A DNA stretch of 64,000 bases from positions 101,949 to 165,948 of the forward strand of contig NZ_SLZR01000010.1 of the NCBI RefSeq assembly GCF_004341165.1, read 5' to 3'. Under the pieces are notes generated by a model. The model was not told where the DNA came from and ran no database searches. It was given only the letters and a program-made list of their open reading frames with translations. Made by a program: the position numbers and the translations under genes. Shown here piece after piece: positions 46,794 to 56,782 of the stretch (position 1 is its first letter; the number at the start of each line of letters is the position of its first letter). This stretch comes from Reinekea marinisedimentorum. Its GTDB lineage: Bacteria > Pseudomonadota > Gammaproteobacteria > Pseudomonadales > Natronospirillaceae.

Positions 46794-49700
46794 GTTTATA
46801 TGCCCTCAATTCGTCAAAGCTAACAAGGCTGTTGTTACCTGTTATATTGGGTTTGGGCGCGCTCAACCCTCTTTCATTGGCTGTTGCCAACAGTAATGAA
46901 GCCAGCCTGTTTGAAGAGATAGACGCCGAAGCAGAAACAAGACGCCTCGCGGCCAAGTATGACGATGATAAACAGCGCTTAAGCAGTGCCATTCAAAACA
47001 CCAAAGATTTAATCCGAAAATCGCAAAGCAAGGCCTATTTGCCAGAGCTCTATTTGCGGCTGGCAGAGCTGTATATTGAAATCTCCCGGGTTTCCTACAT
47101 GCAGGTTCGTCTGCTGCAGGGGCCGGAAGCCGATGCTTCTGATTTTTCTGCGCTGGAGTCTAAAAACTATAAGCTGCAGGCGGTAGAGATATATCAGCGC
47201 ATCTTAAATGTTTATCCAAAGTTTCTGGAGCGGGACAAGGTTCATTTTTATCTTGCGCACGAGTTTAAAGAACTGGCGCGTGAAGAAGACATGCTTGCCC
47301 AGTATGAACGATTGATTGAGGAGCATCCGACCAGCCCGCTGGCGCCGGAAGCGCTGTTGCTAACCGGTGATTACTACTTCGGCAAAGCGGAAACAAAGCA
47401 GAGTCAGGATTACTACGAACAGGTTATCGAGTATACCGGTAACCCCGCAGCTGTTATTGCACGCTACAAGTTAGCCTGGGTGCACATTAACCTCAAGGAT
47501 TACAAAACAGCGGTCGCTCTGCTGGTGGAATCTATTAAAGATGCCAACACCCAGAAAGAGCGCGATGTTGATACCTACGATGGTTTGGATATTCGCCTGG
47601 AATCGCTGGTCGATTTGGCTTTCGTTTATCCGGATGCCTACAAAGACGAAAGCCCGCGTCATGCGCTGGAGTTTTTCAGAGAGCTTTCCTGGTCGCGTAC
47701 CTCTTATATTACCGTGCTGGAAAAAGCCGCATCGCGTTTACGCGTTAAGCAACACTGGCCGCGCGTGCTCGAGCTTTACCGGGAGCTGATCAAACTGGAG
47801 AACGACCCGGAACAGCTGATTGAATATTCTCACCAGCTGTTCGATGCCTATCAAAAGGCCGATGACGCCAGGCAGGAAGCGCTACCGGGCAGTGAAGCCG
47901 ATATTCAAATGCTGGTGCGTGCGTTGCGTTTGCAATCTGCCTCTATTTATATCGATGAAGAAGTTAAGCAAGAATCCGAACAAATCATCGAAGAATACAG
48001 TCGCGATATCGCAACCAGCATTCATCAAAAGGCGAAGGCTTCGAACAAGCAAGAAGATTACGAGCGTGCTGCTCTGGCATACGAGGCCTACCTGTCCTGG
48101 TTCGACAACAATGAGCACACACTGCAAATGCAGCTCAACCTGGCGGATAGCTTCTATAATTCCGGTGATTACTTCAATGCCGCCATCGCCTATGAAAAGG
48201 TGACCGAGCAGGGGGGTGTTCAGGGTGAAGAGCAGGGTGATTTGCTGTACAGCGCGCTGCATGCTTATCAGGCGTCACTGAAGAGCCCGGAACCTATGAA
48301 TCATCTGCATACCTTGCAGGCGCGTTCCGGTTTGGTGGCAACGGGCAGACAATACCTGGCCAGCTTCCCGGATTCTAAATACAGCCGAGATGTTGAATTC
48401 AACATTGCATGGGTTCGTTACGATGAAGGCAAATTCGATGAGGCCATCTTAGGCTTCTCTGAATTCCTGCAGAAATATCCGACTGGCGATACCGCAACAG
48501 CCGCAGTTGAACTGGTGATCGATTCTTACCAGATCACCGAAGACTGGCAGGGCTTACACGAATTTACTGAAATGGCCGCCGCCATACCGCAGCTGCCTCA
48601 GGCCGAGAAAGATAATCTCAATCGCCTGGCTTCCGCTGCACAGGAAAAGATCGTTTCCAGTATGACCATCGCCGCGCTGGATGACTGGGATAACGGCGCA
48701 GACGAAATGCTCAAGTTCGCGAACGAAAATCCTTCGGCAGCACTGGGCGCACAGGCGTTGGGTAGCCTGATGGCGTTGAGTCAGGAAAAACATGATTTGC
48801 GCACACTCAGCAAAGCAACCGATAACCTGATTGTAAAAGCACCGCAGTCAGAGTCGGCTAATACCGGCGTTAAGATGATGATCGATGCCTCGTTGAAATC
48901 TGGCAGCTTCCGAATGCTGCAGGAAAACCTGGGGCTGCATGCCATGCTCTATCCGAACGAGCAGGACAGTAAAGCGTTTTTGTATCAGAGCGCCAAAATT
49001 CAACAGCAGCTGGGTATGAACGATGCCGCGATTGCCTCGTTTGAAAGCTATCGCAAGAGCTACGCACCGGCAGGCTCAGAGCTGGCCGATGTAACCCTGA
49101 GTATTGCTGAAACCCAGATCAACAACGGTGACGAAAAAGACGCAGTGGCAACCCTGATGGATAGCCGTAAGCAGCTTTCGGCTGCTCAGCGTGCAGATAT
49201 CGATGCACTCGCCGGCCTGTTGCTGGTAGAACAGGGTAACTATCAGACAGCTGGTTTGATTGCGCAATCCATGGCGAAAAACGCCACGGGTAATTCGTTA
49301 ACGAATCGCCGTTTGGCGCAGCTGCAGTTCAATGTCAGCGATGCCAGCCTGAAGGCTTATAACTCGCTTAACCTGAGCAAAGGTATTGATGGCGCCATTG
49401 TTCAGCAAAAAACCGAGCGTCTGCAGCAACTCAGTCAAAGCTACCAGCAGGTGCTGAATTACCAGTCGCCAAAATGGTCGGCCGCCGCGCTCTATCGCTT
49501 GGCAGCGATCAACAACGAGTACGCCAGCTTCCTGTTAAACGCACCGATACCAAACGAGCTTTCGGATGCTGAAAAACAGCAGTATGCCGATTTAATTGCT
49601 CAACAGGCGGCACCTTATCAGCAGGAATCTGAAAACTATCAAACCGCAGCTAAAGATTTAGTCGAGCGCTTAGGGCTGCTGGATAAAAAACTGCACAACT

Positions 49701-50242
49701 TTGGTGATGGTAACAGCCGTGTAACCGCGGCAATACCGGTGAACTCTTATAACAAAGGTAAAGCGGTTTCTGCGGATACCAGTATTACCGATGAAGAGCT
49801 GTATCAACTGCATCAGCAGCTGATAGCCAACCAATCAAACGAAACCGCCTTGCTGGATTTGGTGCATCAGTACTACCTGCGTGGTGATTTGGCGCAGGCG
49901 CTGTTGCTGGCCACTCAATACTCGCAGGATGCAAGCAGTGGCACACAAAGCAGGCTGATGAATATTGCCGGTGTGGTGCACTTCTATCAGGGCAACATTG
50001 AAGCGGCTCAGGCGGCCTTCACTCAGGCCATTGAGCTGACGCCGAGCAATTTGAATGCAATCGCAAACCTGGCGTCTCTTTATGCCGAATACGATGCCAC
50101 TACGCAGGCGCAACAGGGCTTTGCCAAACTGCCGGCAGACTGGCAGGTACCGCTGCCGAAATACGCCTGCATCAATTTGGTTGCTAAACACTACAACAAT
50201 TTTAAGCAAACTACTCAATCCAGTGAGGTCGCCGGGTTATGA
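46790..50242 (+). CDS. Large periplasmic TPR protein (GltD/GltE-like)
   Basis: 1150 residues with a signal sequence (hydrophobic to about residue 30). Many TPR motifs, for instance YLRLAELYIEISR, EALLLTGDYYFGKAETKQSQDYYEQV, YKLAWVHINLKDYKTAVALL, FNIAWVRYDEGKFDEAILGFSEFL and the C-terminal VVHFYQGNIEAAQAAFTQAIELTPSN. TPR solenoids scaffold protein contacts; in the Glt system such proteins bridge inner and outer membrane parts. ATGA overlap with the preceding TPR gene and with the next lipoprotein gene. Confidence 0.88.
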   Translation: MSLYALNSSKLTRLLLPVILGLGALNPLSLAVANSNEASLFEEIDAEAETRRLAAKYDDDKQRLSSAIQNTKDLIRKSQSKAYLPELYLRLAELYIEISRVSYMQVRLLQGPEADASDFSALESKNYKLQAVEIYQRILNVYPKFLERDKVHFYLAHEFKELAREEDMLAQYERLIEEHPTSPLAPEALLLTGDYYFGKAETKQSQDYYEQVIEYTGNPAAVIARYKLAWVHINLKDYKTAVALLVESIKDANTQKERDVDTYDGLDIRLESLVDLAFVYPDAYKDESPRHALEFFRELSWSRTSYITVLEKAASRLRVKQHWPRVLELYRELIKLENDPEQLIEYSHQLFDAYQKADDARQEALPGSEADIQMLVRALRLQSASIYIDEEVKQESEQIIEEYSRDIATSIHQKAKASNKQEDYERAALAYEAYLSWFDNNEHTLQMQLNLADSFYNSGDYFNAAIAYEKVTEQGGVQGEEQGDLLYSALHAYQASLKSPEPMNHLHTLQARSGLVATGRQYLASFPDSKYSRDVEFNIAWVRYDEGKFDEAILGFSEFLQKYPTGDTATAAVELVIDSYQITEDWQGLHEFTEMAAAIPQLPQAEKDNLNRLASAAQEKIVSSMTIAALDDWDNGADEMLKFANENPSAALGAQALGSLMALSQEKHDLRTLSKATDNLIVKAPQSESANTGVKMMIDASLKSGSFRMLQENLGLHAMLYPNEQDSKAFLYQSAKIQQQLGMNDAAIASFESYRKSYAPAGSELADVTLSIAETQINNGDEKDAVATLMDSRKQLSAAQRADIDALAGLLLVEQGNYQTAGLIAQSMAKNATGNSLTNRRLAQLQFNVSDASLKAYNSLNLSKGIDGAIVQQKTERLQQLSQSYQQVLNYQSPKWSAAALYRLAAINNEYASFLLNAPIPNELSDAEKQQYADLIAQQAAPYQQESENYQTAAKDLVERLGLLDKKLHNFGDGNSRVTAAIPVNSYNKGKAVSADTSITDEELYQLHQQLIANQSNETALLDLVHQYYLRGDLAQALLLATQYSQDASSGTQSRLMNIAGVVHFYQGNIEAAQAAFTQAIELTPSNLNAIANLASLYAEYDATTQAQQGFAKLPADWQVPLPKYACINLVAKHYNNFKQTTQSSEVAGL

Positions 50243-51651
50243 AAACTGTTCAACAAATATTCTTAGCTTCGTTGGTGCCGTTGCTGTTAGCCGGCTGCGG
50301 TGCATCTGGCGTTGAAACGACCGATGGTGGAACCTACAGCGGTGACCAGCAAGGCGATGACAATTCAACCGATTGGGCGGCAATAGAGCTTGTTGAATTG
50401 GGAGAAAACGGCTTATTAAAACCCAATATACAAACGATTCTGGTCGATAACGAACTGCATGTTTTTTATTACGATGCTCATACAGTCGTTGAAGGGGAAA
50501 CATTTGATTTCGGTGAGGAATTTGATGCTGTTTATGACCTCATGTACCTGGTTTGGGATGTCGATGCTGGTGAAATAGTAATTGAGCCAGAAGTGGTGGA
50601 AGTGCTTGATAACAGTTCTGGCTTGTCTGCAGCATACGATGCCTCAAGTTTACAACCAAATGTTATTTATCAAGGTGGAGATATTGTCGATAGCTGCCAA
50701 GTTGGTCAGGGAAACATTATGGTTTCATCGGAAGATAGCCTTGGTTGGTATGATGAAACTGCTGCTATCGGTTTGGTCGAGCGTACAGTCGATGTCTTGT
50801 CAGACGGCTTGGTGGGTGGCTCGATGGATATCGCAATTGACAGCGATGGAAATCAGCATATTTCGTATCAATTCCATTACGAAGGTTGTGACGGTATTAA
50901 CCTTAATTATCCAGATCTGCACTATGTTCTATTAGATGCTAATACTGACTATTCAAGCCTAGAAAACGATGCTTATGCTGCTTTGGAGGAATCAGTAGAT
51001 GGTAATCTGTACTCTTATTCTAGTGGTGTGTTGTCGGGTGCTGAATTAAATGTAGCAGGTGGCGTAAACTCAATTGTGATTAATGATGCAGGTATTCCGA
51101 TCATTCTATATTCGCATCAGCAAACCAATACAGATGCCTATGGATTGAAGGTTGCGGTTCGTAATGAGGCCGATGACTGGAGTATAGAGTGGATTGATGA
51201 GTTTGAAGATTGTGTTGTTGAAGGTATTGATGCGGCACTTAACCCGGAGGGTTACATCAGTGCAGCCGTTTATACCTACGGTTGTGAAAGTGACGATGAC
51301 GAACGGGATGACGATTGGCATAAGCTGCACTACTTAACTCAAACTGCGAGTGGGTGGACTGTTGAACCCCTGTACACCACAAAGCAGATCGGCCAATACC
51401 CTTCACTGGCCTTCGATGGAGAAGGCAACCCGATGATCGCTTACTACGAAATTGAAACCTACAGTGGTTCAGAGCTGACTAACCTCGCCGTCGCCTACAA
51501 AGAAGATGGCAGCTGGGATCTGCAGGAAGTCTCCAATTACAGTGATATCGGTAAATATAATCAATTAAAGATAACTGATGAGGGTAAAGCCTTACTCGTC
51601 AGCTATTACGATGCAGGTAATTCCATTCTGTTGTTCGAGAAAGACCTGTGA
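50239..51651 (+). CDS. Lipoprotein with beta-propeller-like repeats
   Basis: 470 residues. Lipobox LAGC (cysteine about residue 20) after a short signal. The mature part repeats strand motifs of the form PSLAFDGEGNPMIAYYE, DIAIDSDGNQHISYQFHY and INDAGIPIILYSHQQ, as in BNR/Asp-box-like propellers. No enzyme motif seen. It overlaps the TPR gene by ATGA and begins the surface-protein part of the cluster. Function unknown; likely exposed at the outer membrane. Confidence 0.8.
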   Translation: MKTVQQIFLASLVPLLLAGCGASGVETTDGGTYSGDQQGDDNSTDWAAIELVELGENGLLKPNIQTILVDNELHVFYYDAHTVVEGETFDFGEEFDAVYDLMYLVWDVDAGEIVIEPEVVEVLDNSSGLSAAYDASSLQPNVIYQGGDIVDSCQVGQGNIMVSSEDSLGWYDETAAIGLVERTVDVLSDGLVGGSMDIAIDSDGNQHISYQFHYEGCDGINLNYPDLHYVLLDANTDYSSLENDAYAALEESVDGNLYSYSSGVLSGAELNVAGGVNSIVINDAGIPIILYSHQQTNTDAYGLKVAVRNEADDWSIEWIDEFEDCVVEGIDAALNPEGYISAAVYTYGCESDDDERDDDWHKLHYLTQTASGWTVEPLYTTKQIGQYPSLAFDGEGNPMIAYYEIETYSGSELTNLAVAYKEDGSWDLQEVSNYSDIGKYNQLKITDEGKALLVSYYDAGNSILLFEKDL

Positions 51652-51760
51652 GCAGTAAGAAGTAAATATTTAACTGGAACTCAAAGTAAACAAGTGATGT
51701 TAAAGATACTCTGGGTTATGAACGCTAAACAATATTTATAAAGCTCAACAGGGGGCTTAT

Positions 51761-52555
51761 ATGAAAAACTTTAAAATCTGGTTGAGTGCGCTGGTCTTTA
51801 TCCTCGCTGCAGGCATTAGCTTTGCTGATGACACTCCTGAAATAGATGAATGTGAAAACGATCCAGAATGTGGTGCAGACCCCACGGGTGGTGATGGCGG
51901 CGGTGGCGGTGGCATATTGCTGATTGTCGATTGGAATTTAGGGCCAAATGTTACAACGGATGAAGATAACGATCTTGATGGCTATATTGATAATATTGAT
52001 AACTGCCCATTTATTGCGAATGATCAGACCGAAAATTCTGATGCCGACGATTATGGCGATGCCTGTGATAATTGCCCGTACGTTTCTAACTTGGATCAGC
52101 TGGATACCGATGGCGATGGCATGGGCGATGCTTGTGACACCGATGATGATGGCGATGGCGTCAGTGATGACGTAGATAACTGCTCATTGGTTTCTAATGA
52201 TGACCAGACAGATACCAATGATGATGGTGTGGGCGATTCCTGCGAAGACGATATAGACGGTGACGGTGTTTCTGATGATCTGGACAACTGCCCGTATATC
52301 GCTAACGAAGATCAGGCCAATTCGGATTCCTATATGGATGGTGATACCGCGGGTGACGCCTGTGATTCAGACTTCGATAACGACGGTTTCACCGATACCG
52401 ATGGCACCGATATGTGTTTAGCGGCACGTTCAGATGAAAACAACGATACCGATGGTGATGGTATTGGTGATGTCTGTGACAACTGCCCATACGATTCAAA
52501 TGCCGATCAGTTGGATTCAGACTTAGATGGTGTTGGCGATGTTTGCGAAAATTAA
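51761..52555 (+). CDS. Secreted thrombospondin type 3 repeat protein
   Basis: 264 residues. Signal peptide cleaved after SFA. A Gly run follows, then about six Asp-rich thrombospondin type 3 repeats (forms of DNCPYVSNLDQLDTDGDGMG and DACD), each with calcium-binding Asp/Asn spacing and paired cysteines. Such repeats bind calcium and make rod-like connectors at cell surfaces. The 109-bp gap upstream is the largest inside this part. The end overlaps the next gene by 17 bases in another frame. Confidence 0.9.
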   Translation: MKNFKIWLSALVFILAAGISFADDTPEIDECENDPECGADPTGGDGGGGGGILLIVDWNLGPNVTTDEDNDLDGYIDNIDNCPFIANDQTENSDADDYGDACDNCPYVSNLDQLDTDGDGMGDACDTDDDGDGVSDDVDNCSLVSNDDQTDTNDDGVGDSCEDDIDGDGVSDDLDNCPYIANEDQANSDSYMDGDTAGDACDSDFDNDGFTDTDGTDMCLAARSDENNDTDGDGIGDVCDNCPYDSNADQLDSDLDGVGDVCEN

Positions 52556-54194
52556 CAGCTATGCCTTGTTGGCGTTGTTCGTTGTTGCGCTTACCGCCTG
52601 TGAAGACAACGTTAGCCTGGAGCATGTTCAGGACCGAACGACTGTTAAGCTGGACGGTACCTTCCTGACAGAAAGCCCGGATGATATTACCTACCCGGTG
52701 AAGGTGCTGTTCGCGATTGATATGTCGCTAAGTATGGGCACTTCAGTGAATGGCGCTTCCATCGGTTCCGATCCAGATGGCCTGCGCTTGGAAGCAGCTG
52801 AGAGTTTCATAGAGGAATACAACACCTATGAGGATACTTCGTTTGAAATTATCCTCTGGAGTGGCTCTATTCTGGATTGTACCGAAGAAAGCAATAGCGA
52901 CTGCGGCTTTACCAAAGACCCAGATGAGATAAGCCGGGTGATTGACGGCGCTGCCAATGAAAGTTACACAGATTACATTGGTACTCTCTCTACTATTCAA
53001 TCCGATCTGTACGACGACATATACAATTCGGATGATAGTGATAACCTGGCGCGATCTAAATATATCGTACTTTTTCTGAGTGATGGGCTTGCTAGCGATG
53101 GAAGTGGAGATCAGAGCACCGATACTATCATTCAGCAGGTTTCAGATATGGTTGAAATGGCGGAAGATGCCGGTGTAGGTAGTTTCTCTTTCCATACATT
53201 TTTTCTTGATGATTGGCTTGCAGATTATGATGATCCGGATGATGACGATGATACCTATAGCAATGCATATGAATTGTTAGAAGATATGGCCATCGCTGGC
53301 GGTGGTACCTTTACGTTGTTTGAATCGGCTGACTCCATCGACTTTATCGACATTGTCGATTTGCGCTTAACCACAGAATACGAAGTGAAGTATCTGGTCG
53401 CTTATAACTTCAATACCATTCCTGGTACGGAGTTGATTTATGCAGACAGTGATGCAGATGGTCTGTCCAATGACGACGAGCAGAACATCTACGGAACTGA
53501 CCCTCTAGATTACGATTCCGATGATGATGGCCTGGGCGATTATGTGGAAATAAGCATGAGTACACCCAGCTATTCATTCGACCCATTGGATGCTTCCGAT
53601 ACAACCTGCAGTTCCTATACCCTCGTTAATGGTGAATGGCCAGATACCGACAGCGATGGTTTGAATGATTGTGAAGAAATACTGATTGGTTCCAGTCGCT
53701 ATACCATTGATACCGATAACGATGGTATGCCCGATATTGTCGAGTTTTTTGCGGATACCAATATTCTGGAAGACGATACGGGTACCGATAGTGATTTTGA
53801 CGGCCGTGAAAACTGGCAGGAGGTCATGGAGCATACCAATCCAAAATCTAACGACCCGAACCTTGCCGCTTACTATGCCTATGAGTATTACATCTACGAT
53901 GAGGGCTTAGTGGAAATTGATCAGGGTACCGATGAAGTTTCGTACCAGCGAGAGTACAGCTATACCGTTACCAATATCGATATTGTCGATACGTTAATCG
54001 CTGGCCGTTATGCCGAAGTGACCGATAGTGGTATGTCTGCCGGGGATAATCTAATCCGTTTTTATATCGCGCAAGTACCGGAAGACTTCCCCGATACCGA
54101 CCCAATTTTCCGAGTTGCAGAATTTTATATCAATGTCGATGACGACGAAGATGACCTTAATTCATCGTCTTTAACTTTTGAATTGCTTGAATAA
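52539..54194 (+). CDS. VWA-domain lipoprotein with calcium-binding type 3 repeats
   Basis: About 551 residues. The ATG at 52539 lies inside the end of the preceding gene and opens a lipoprotein signal with lipobox LTAC. A von Willebrand A domain follows (about 50-290), with the metal-ion site DMSLSMG (DxSxS, Asp61). After it come type 3-like repeats (DSDADGLSNDDEQ, DYDSDDDGLGDY, DTDSDGLNDCEE). VWA domains bind ligands through a metal; this looks like a surface adhesin or connector. Confidence 0.9.
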   Translation: MFAKINSYALLALFVVALTACEDNVSLEHVQDRTTVKLDGTFLTESPDDITYPVKVLFAIDMSLSMGTSVNGASIGSDPDGLRLEAAESFIEEYNTYEDTSFEIILWSGSILDCTEESNSDCGFTKDPDEISRVIDGAANESYTDYIGTLSTIQSDLYDDIYNSDDSDNLARSKYIVLFLSDGLASDGSGDQSTDTIIQQVSDMVEMAEDAGVGSFSFHTFFLDDWLADYDDPDDDDDTYSNAYELLEDMAIAGGGTFTLFESADSIDFIDIVDLRLTTEYEVKYLVAYNFNTIPGTELIYADSDADGLSNDDEQNIYGTDPLDYDSDDDGLGDYVEISMSTPSYSFDPLDASDTTCSSYTLVNGEWPDTDSDGLNDCEEILIGSSRYTIDTDNDGMPDIVEFFADTNILEDDTGTDSDFDGRENWQEVMEHTNPKSNDPNLAAYYAYEYYIYDEGLVEIDQGTDEVSYQREYSYTVTNIDIVDTLIAGRYAEVTDSGMSAGDNLIRFYIAQVPEDFPDTDPIFRVAEFYINVDDDEDDLNSSSLTFELLE

Positions 54195-54205
54195 GGACAG
54201 ACCCT

Positions 54206-56614
54206 ATGAAAGCGTTAAAACCCGTTGTAGGCTTCGCGAAAAAGCCGGCTTCTATAAAAGCAAAAACCTTCGCCGTTCTGCCGTTAACGTTAATGATGTT
54301 GACCGCCTGTAATTTCGCTACCGACGAAGATGAAGGTGATAGTGAAACAGTTACCCGGTTATCGGCCAACAGTTTGAAAACTGATTCAATCAGCAGTATC
54401 GGGGAGGTTGATTGGTACGAATATTACCCGGAATCCAGCGATAGCCAGATTAATGTTGAAGTGACCAGCGCAACATTGCGCAGCGATATTGAATTGCTGG
54501 TTACCATGTATCAGAAAGAAGATGAAGAGCTGGTTCGCTTGTATGCTGATCACGCCACCGAAGGTTCAGTAACAGCAACCGACCTGCACCTTGTGTATGG
54601 ATTGGATAACAGTGAGCCCGTTTTAATTGCTGTGCGCGACCTGATGGACGATGCCAAAGCGACCGGTAACTACAGCATTAAGGTTTACGAAGGTACCGAC
54701 GACAGCGCCGACGATACACTTGCTGGTGCAACGGATATTACCGTAAATGGTGAATGCCTAATCGATACAGTCAGTACCAATTCAGATGTCGATATGTATA
54801 GCTTTACACTTGAAAGCGGCGCTATCAGCACAGTTGATGTCGATTTCAGTAATGCGCTGTCAGATACCAACGTCAGCCTGAATATTAAGCTTTACAGCAA
54901 TAATGACGGTGCAACCTCGCTGGTCGAAAACTGGTACAGCTCTGTGGATGAAGTCTACTCAATGACAGACTATCTCGATGCAGGCAACTATCTGGTATCG
55001 GTGGCCGATTTTGGCCAGAACGATTCTGATGCCAGCTCCCCTTATGAAATATGCGTAACCTCTACCGATACCGAAGAGGCCATGACTGACGACACCGCGG
55101 AAGATGCAACCTCTGTCGATTTAACCACCGATGTGGCTTCTGTTACGGGCAGCCTGGGCTACAGCAGTGATGAAGACTGGTACCTTTTGGAAATGCCGTC
55201 GGTCACCGGTGATGACCTTTCACTGTTGAGCGTAACGCTGGATGCCAACACCAGCGACATGGATATTCTGTACGTCATTACCGATGCCTCGGGTGAAATC
55301 GTCTTCAGTTATGTGCATACGGCGGGTTCCGCAGCGTACTCTCTGGAAGTTCTGTTAAGCAGTGGTGACTATACCTTAACGGTATCTCTGGATGAGGATC
55401 AGGTTTACAGCGAGTCGGCCAGCTATAGCGTTGCTCTGGAAACGACAACAGTCACCGATGCCGATGAAACCGGTGATGCTAACAACACCAGTGCAGATGC
55501 CTATTCCCTAACCAGCGGTGAGGCCGTAACCGGTAAGAAAATTTCTTATGCCGGCGATATCGATTGGTATGTAATCAATGTGCCTGCCTCTGACAATTAC
55601 CAACGACTGGTGTTTGAATTAAGCTTCACCGACGGTGACAGCGCGGTTGAGTCCGACGTTGATTTCCGCATGCTGGTAAACTTGGATGATGATGCTGTTG
55701 TTGAAGTGGTAGACCCGGTAACCGGTGATGCCATCCTGGACCTGCAGGAAGCCGTACTGGTTGCGCCTAACGAAGAAGGTCTCAACTATTACATTAAAAT
55801 CAGTGATGAGTTCGCTAAAAAGAGCGATGCCAATGCCACCTATAGCTTGATGGCAACACTGGAAGGCCTGAATGATTTTTCCGAAGATAACTTACCTTCA
55901 GTCGTTACTGACTATCTGTTTGCTGAAGAGGCAGACGAACAAGCTCAGTATGAAGCAGACGAGGATATTTTAGAGCTAATCCTCAGTGCAGCTTCCAGCG
56001 AGTTTTATGCGGTAGATATGGATACCCTGAACTTCAGCTACCCGGATGATGCAGCAGATAACGCAACGGTCACCGAAAATGACGATGGCACGCTAACCAT
56101 AGCGTTCCCATGGCTGGGTGGCTACATTGACTTCAGTGGCGATCAGGATTGGTATGCCATTGACCTCAATGGCCTGGCCATACTGGAAGATACCGTATCG
56201 GATCCAGCAGTCGAGGCTGAAACGGATTGGCACTACCTGATTCAGGTAGAGCTGGTAGCGAACGAAGGCGAAAACAGCGAATACACCTGGAGCATGTACC
56301 GCGATGTTAGCCAAAACATGGAAATTGAAGAGCAGGAAACAACCTCCGGCGAAGGCGTATTTAGCCAGGTAGGCGATACCACATTGACCGACGATGCCGT
56401 AGATTTGGATACAGCAGACTACAGCACCGATTTCTGGGTGGATGAGCAGTGGGAAGGCACCTTCTACATTGCCGTTAAAGATTTTGAGTACCTGAATGAC
56501 CCGGATACCTCAGAAGATATGGCCGTGACTGATGCCGACTGGAGTGGAGAAGCGACACCGTACTTTATTCGTGTCACGCTTACTTATGTGCCAACTGCGT
56601 TTGAAGAGGAATAG
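54206..56614 (+). CDS. Lipoprotein with repeated PPC-type domains
   Basis: 802 residues. Signal with lipobox LTAC (cysteine about residue 35). About five beta-sandwich repeats with the PPC hallmark DxDWYxxxxP: EVDWYEYYPE, DVDMYSFTLE, DEDWYLLEMP, DIDWYVINVP and DQDWYAIDLN. PPC (pre-peptidase C-terminal) domains occur in secreted and surface proteins. Eleven bases behind the VWA gene; the last member of the contiguous unit. Confidence 0.85.
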   Translation: MKALKPVVGFAKKPASIKAKTFAVLPLTLMMLTACNFATDEDEGDSETVTRLSANSLKTDSISSIGEVDWYEYYPESSDSQINVEVTSATLRSDIELLVTMYQKEDEELVRLYADHATEGSVTATDLHLVYGLDNSEPVLIAVRDLMDDAKATGNYSIKVYEGTDDSADDTLAGATDITVNGECLIDTVSTNSDVDMYSFTLESGAISTVDVDFSNALSDTNVSLNIKLYSNNDGATSLVENWYSSVDEVYSMTDYLDAGNYLVSVADFGQNDSDASSPYEICVTSTDTEEAMTDDTAEDATSVDLTTDVASVTGSLGYSSDEDWYLLEMPSVTGDDLSLLSVTLDANTSDMDILYVITDASGEIVFSYVHTAGSAAYSLEVLLSSGDYTLTVSLDEDQVYSESASYSVALETTTVTDADETGDANNTSADAYSLTSGEAVTGKKISYAGDIDWYVINVPASDNYQRLVFELSFTDGDSAVESDVDFRMLVNLDDDAVVEVVDPVTGDAILDLQEAVLVAPNEEGLNYYIKISDEFAKKSDANATYSLMATLEGLNDFSEDNLPSVVTDYLFAEEADEQAQYEADEDILELILSAASSEFYAVDMDTLNFSYPDDAADNATVTENDDGTLTIAFPWLGGYIDFSGDQDWYAIDLNGLAILEDTVSDPAVEAETDWHYLIQVELVANEGENSEYTWSMYRDVSQNMEIEEQETTSGEGVFSQVGDTTLTDDAVDLDTADYSTDFWVDEQWEGTFYIAVKDFEYLNDPDTSEDMAVTDADWSGEATPYFIRVTLTYVPTAFEEE

Positions 56615-56638
56615 CCGGTTAGGTTTGATTACACATAG

Positions 56639-56658
56639 AGCCAGCAATTGCTGGCTTT
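56639..56658 (+). terminator. Hairpin behind the PPC lipoprotein gene
   Basis: Perfect dyad AGCCAGCAAT/ATTGCTGGCT followed by only TTAA, so it is a weak terminator by inspection. It likely closes or attenuates the unit that begins at 40304. Confidence 0.55.
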
Positions 56659-56782
56659 AAACTGGATAAATCCTCGCATTCGACGGGGATTTTCTATTTT
56701 TACACATCATCATTTTTATCTCTCTGTAAATAGCGTTACTCGGAAGAGATTAAAGGAATGTTAACTAATTCGAAGGAAAGGT

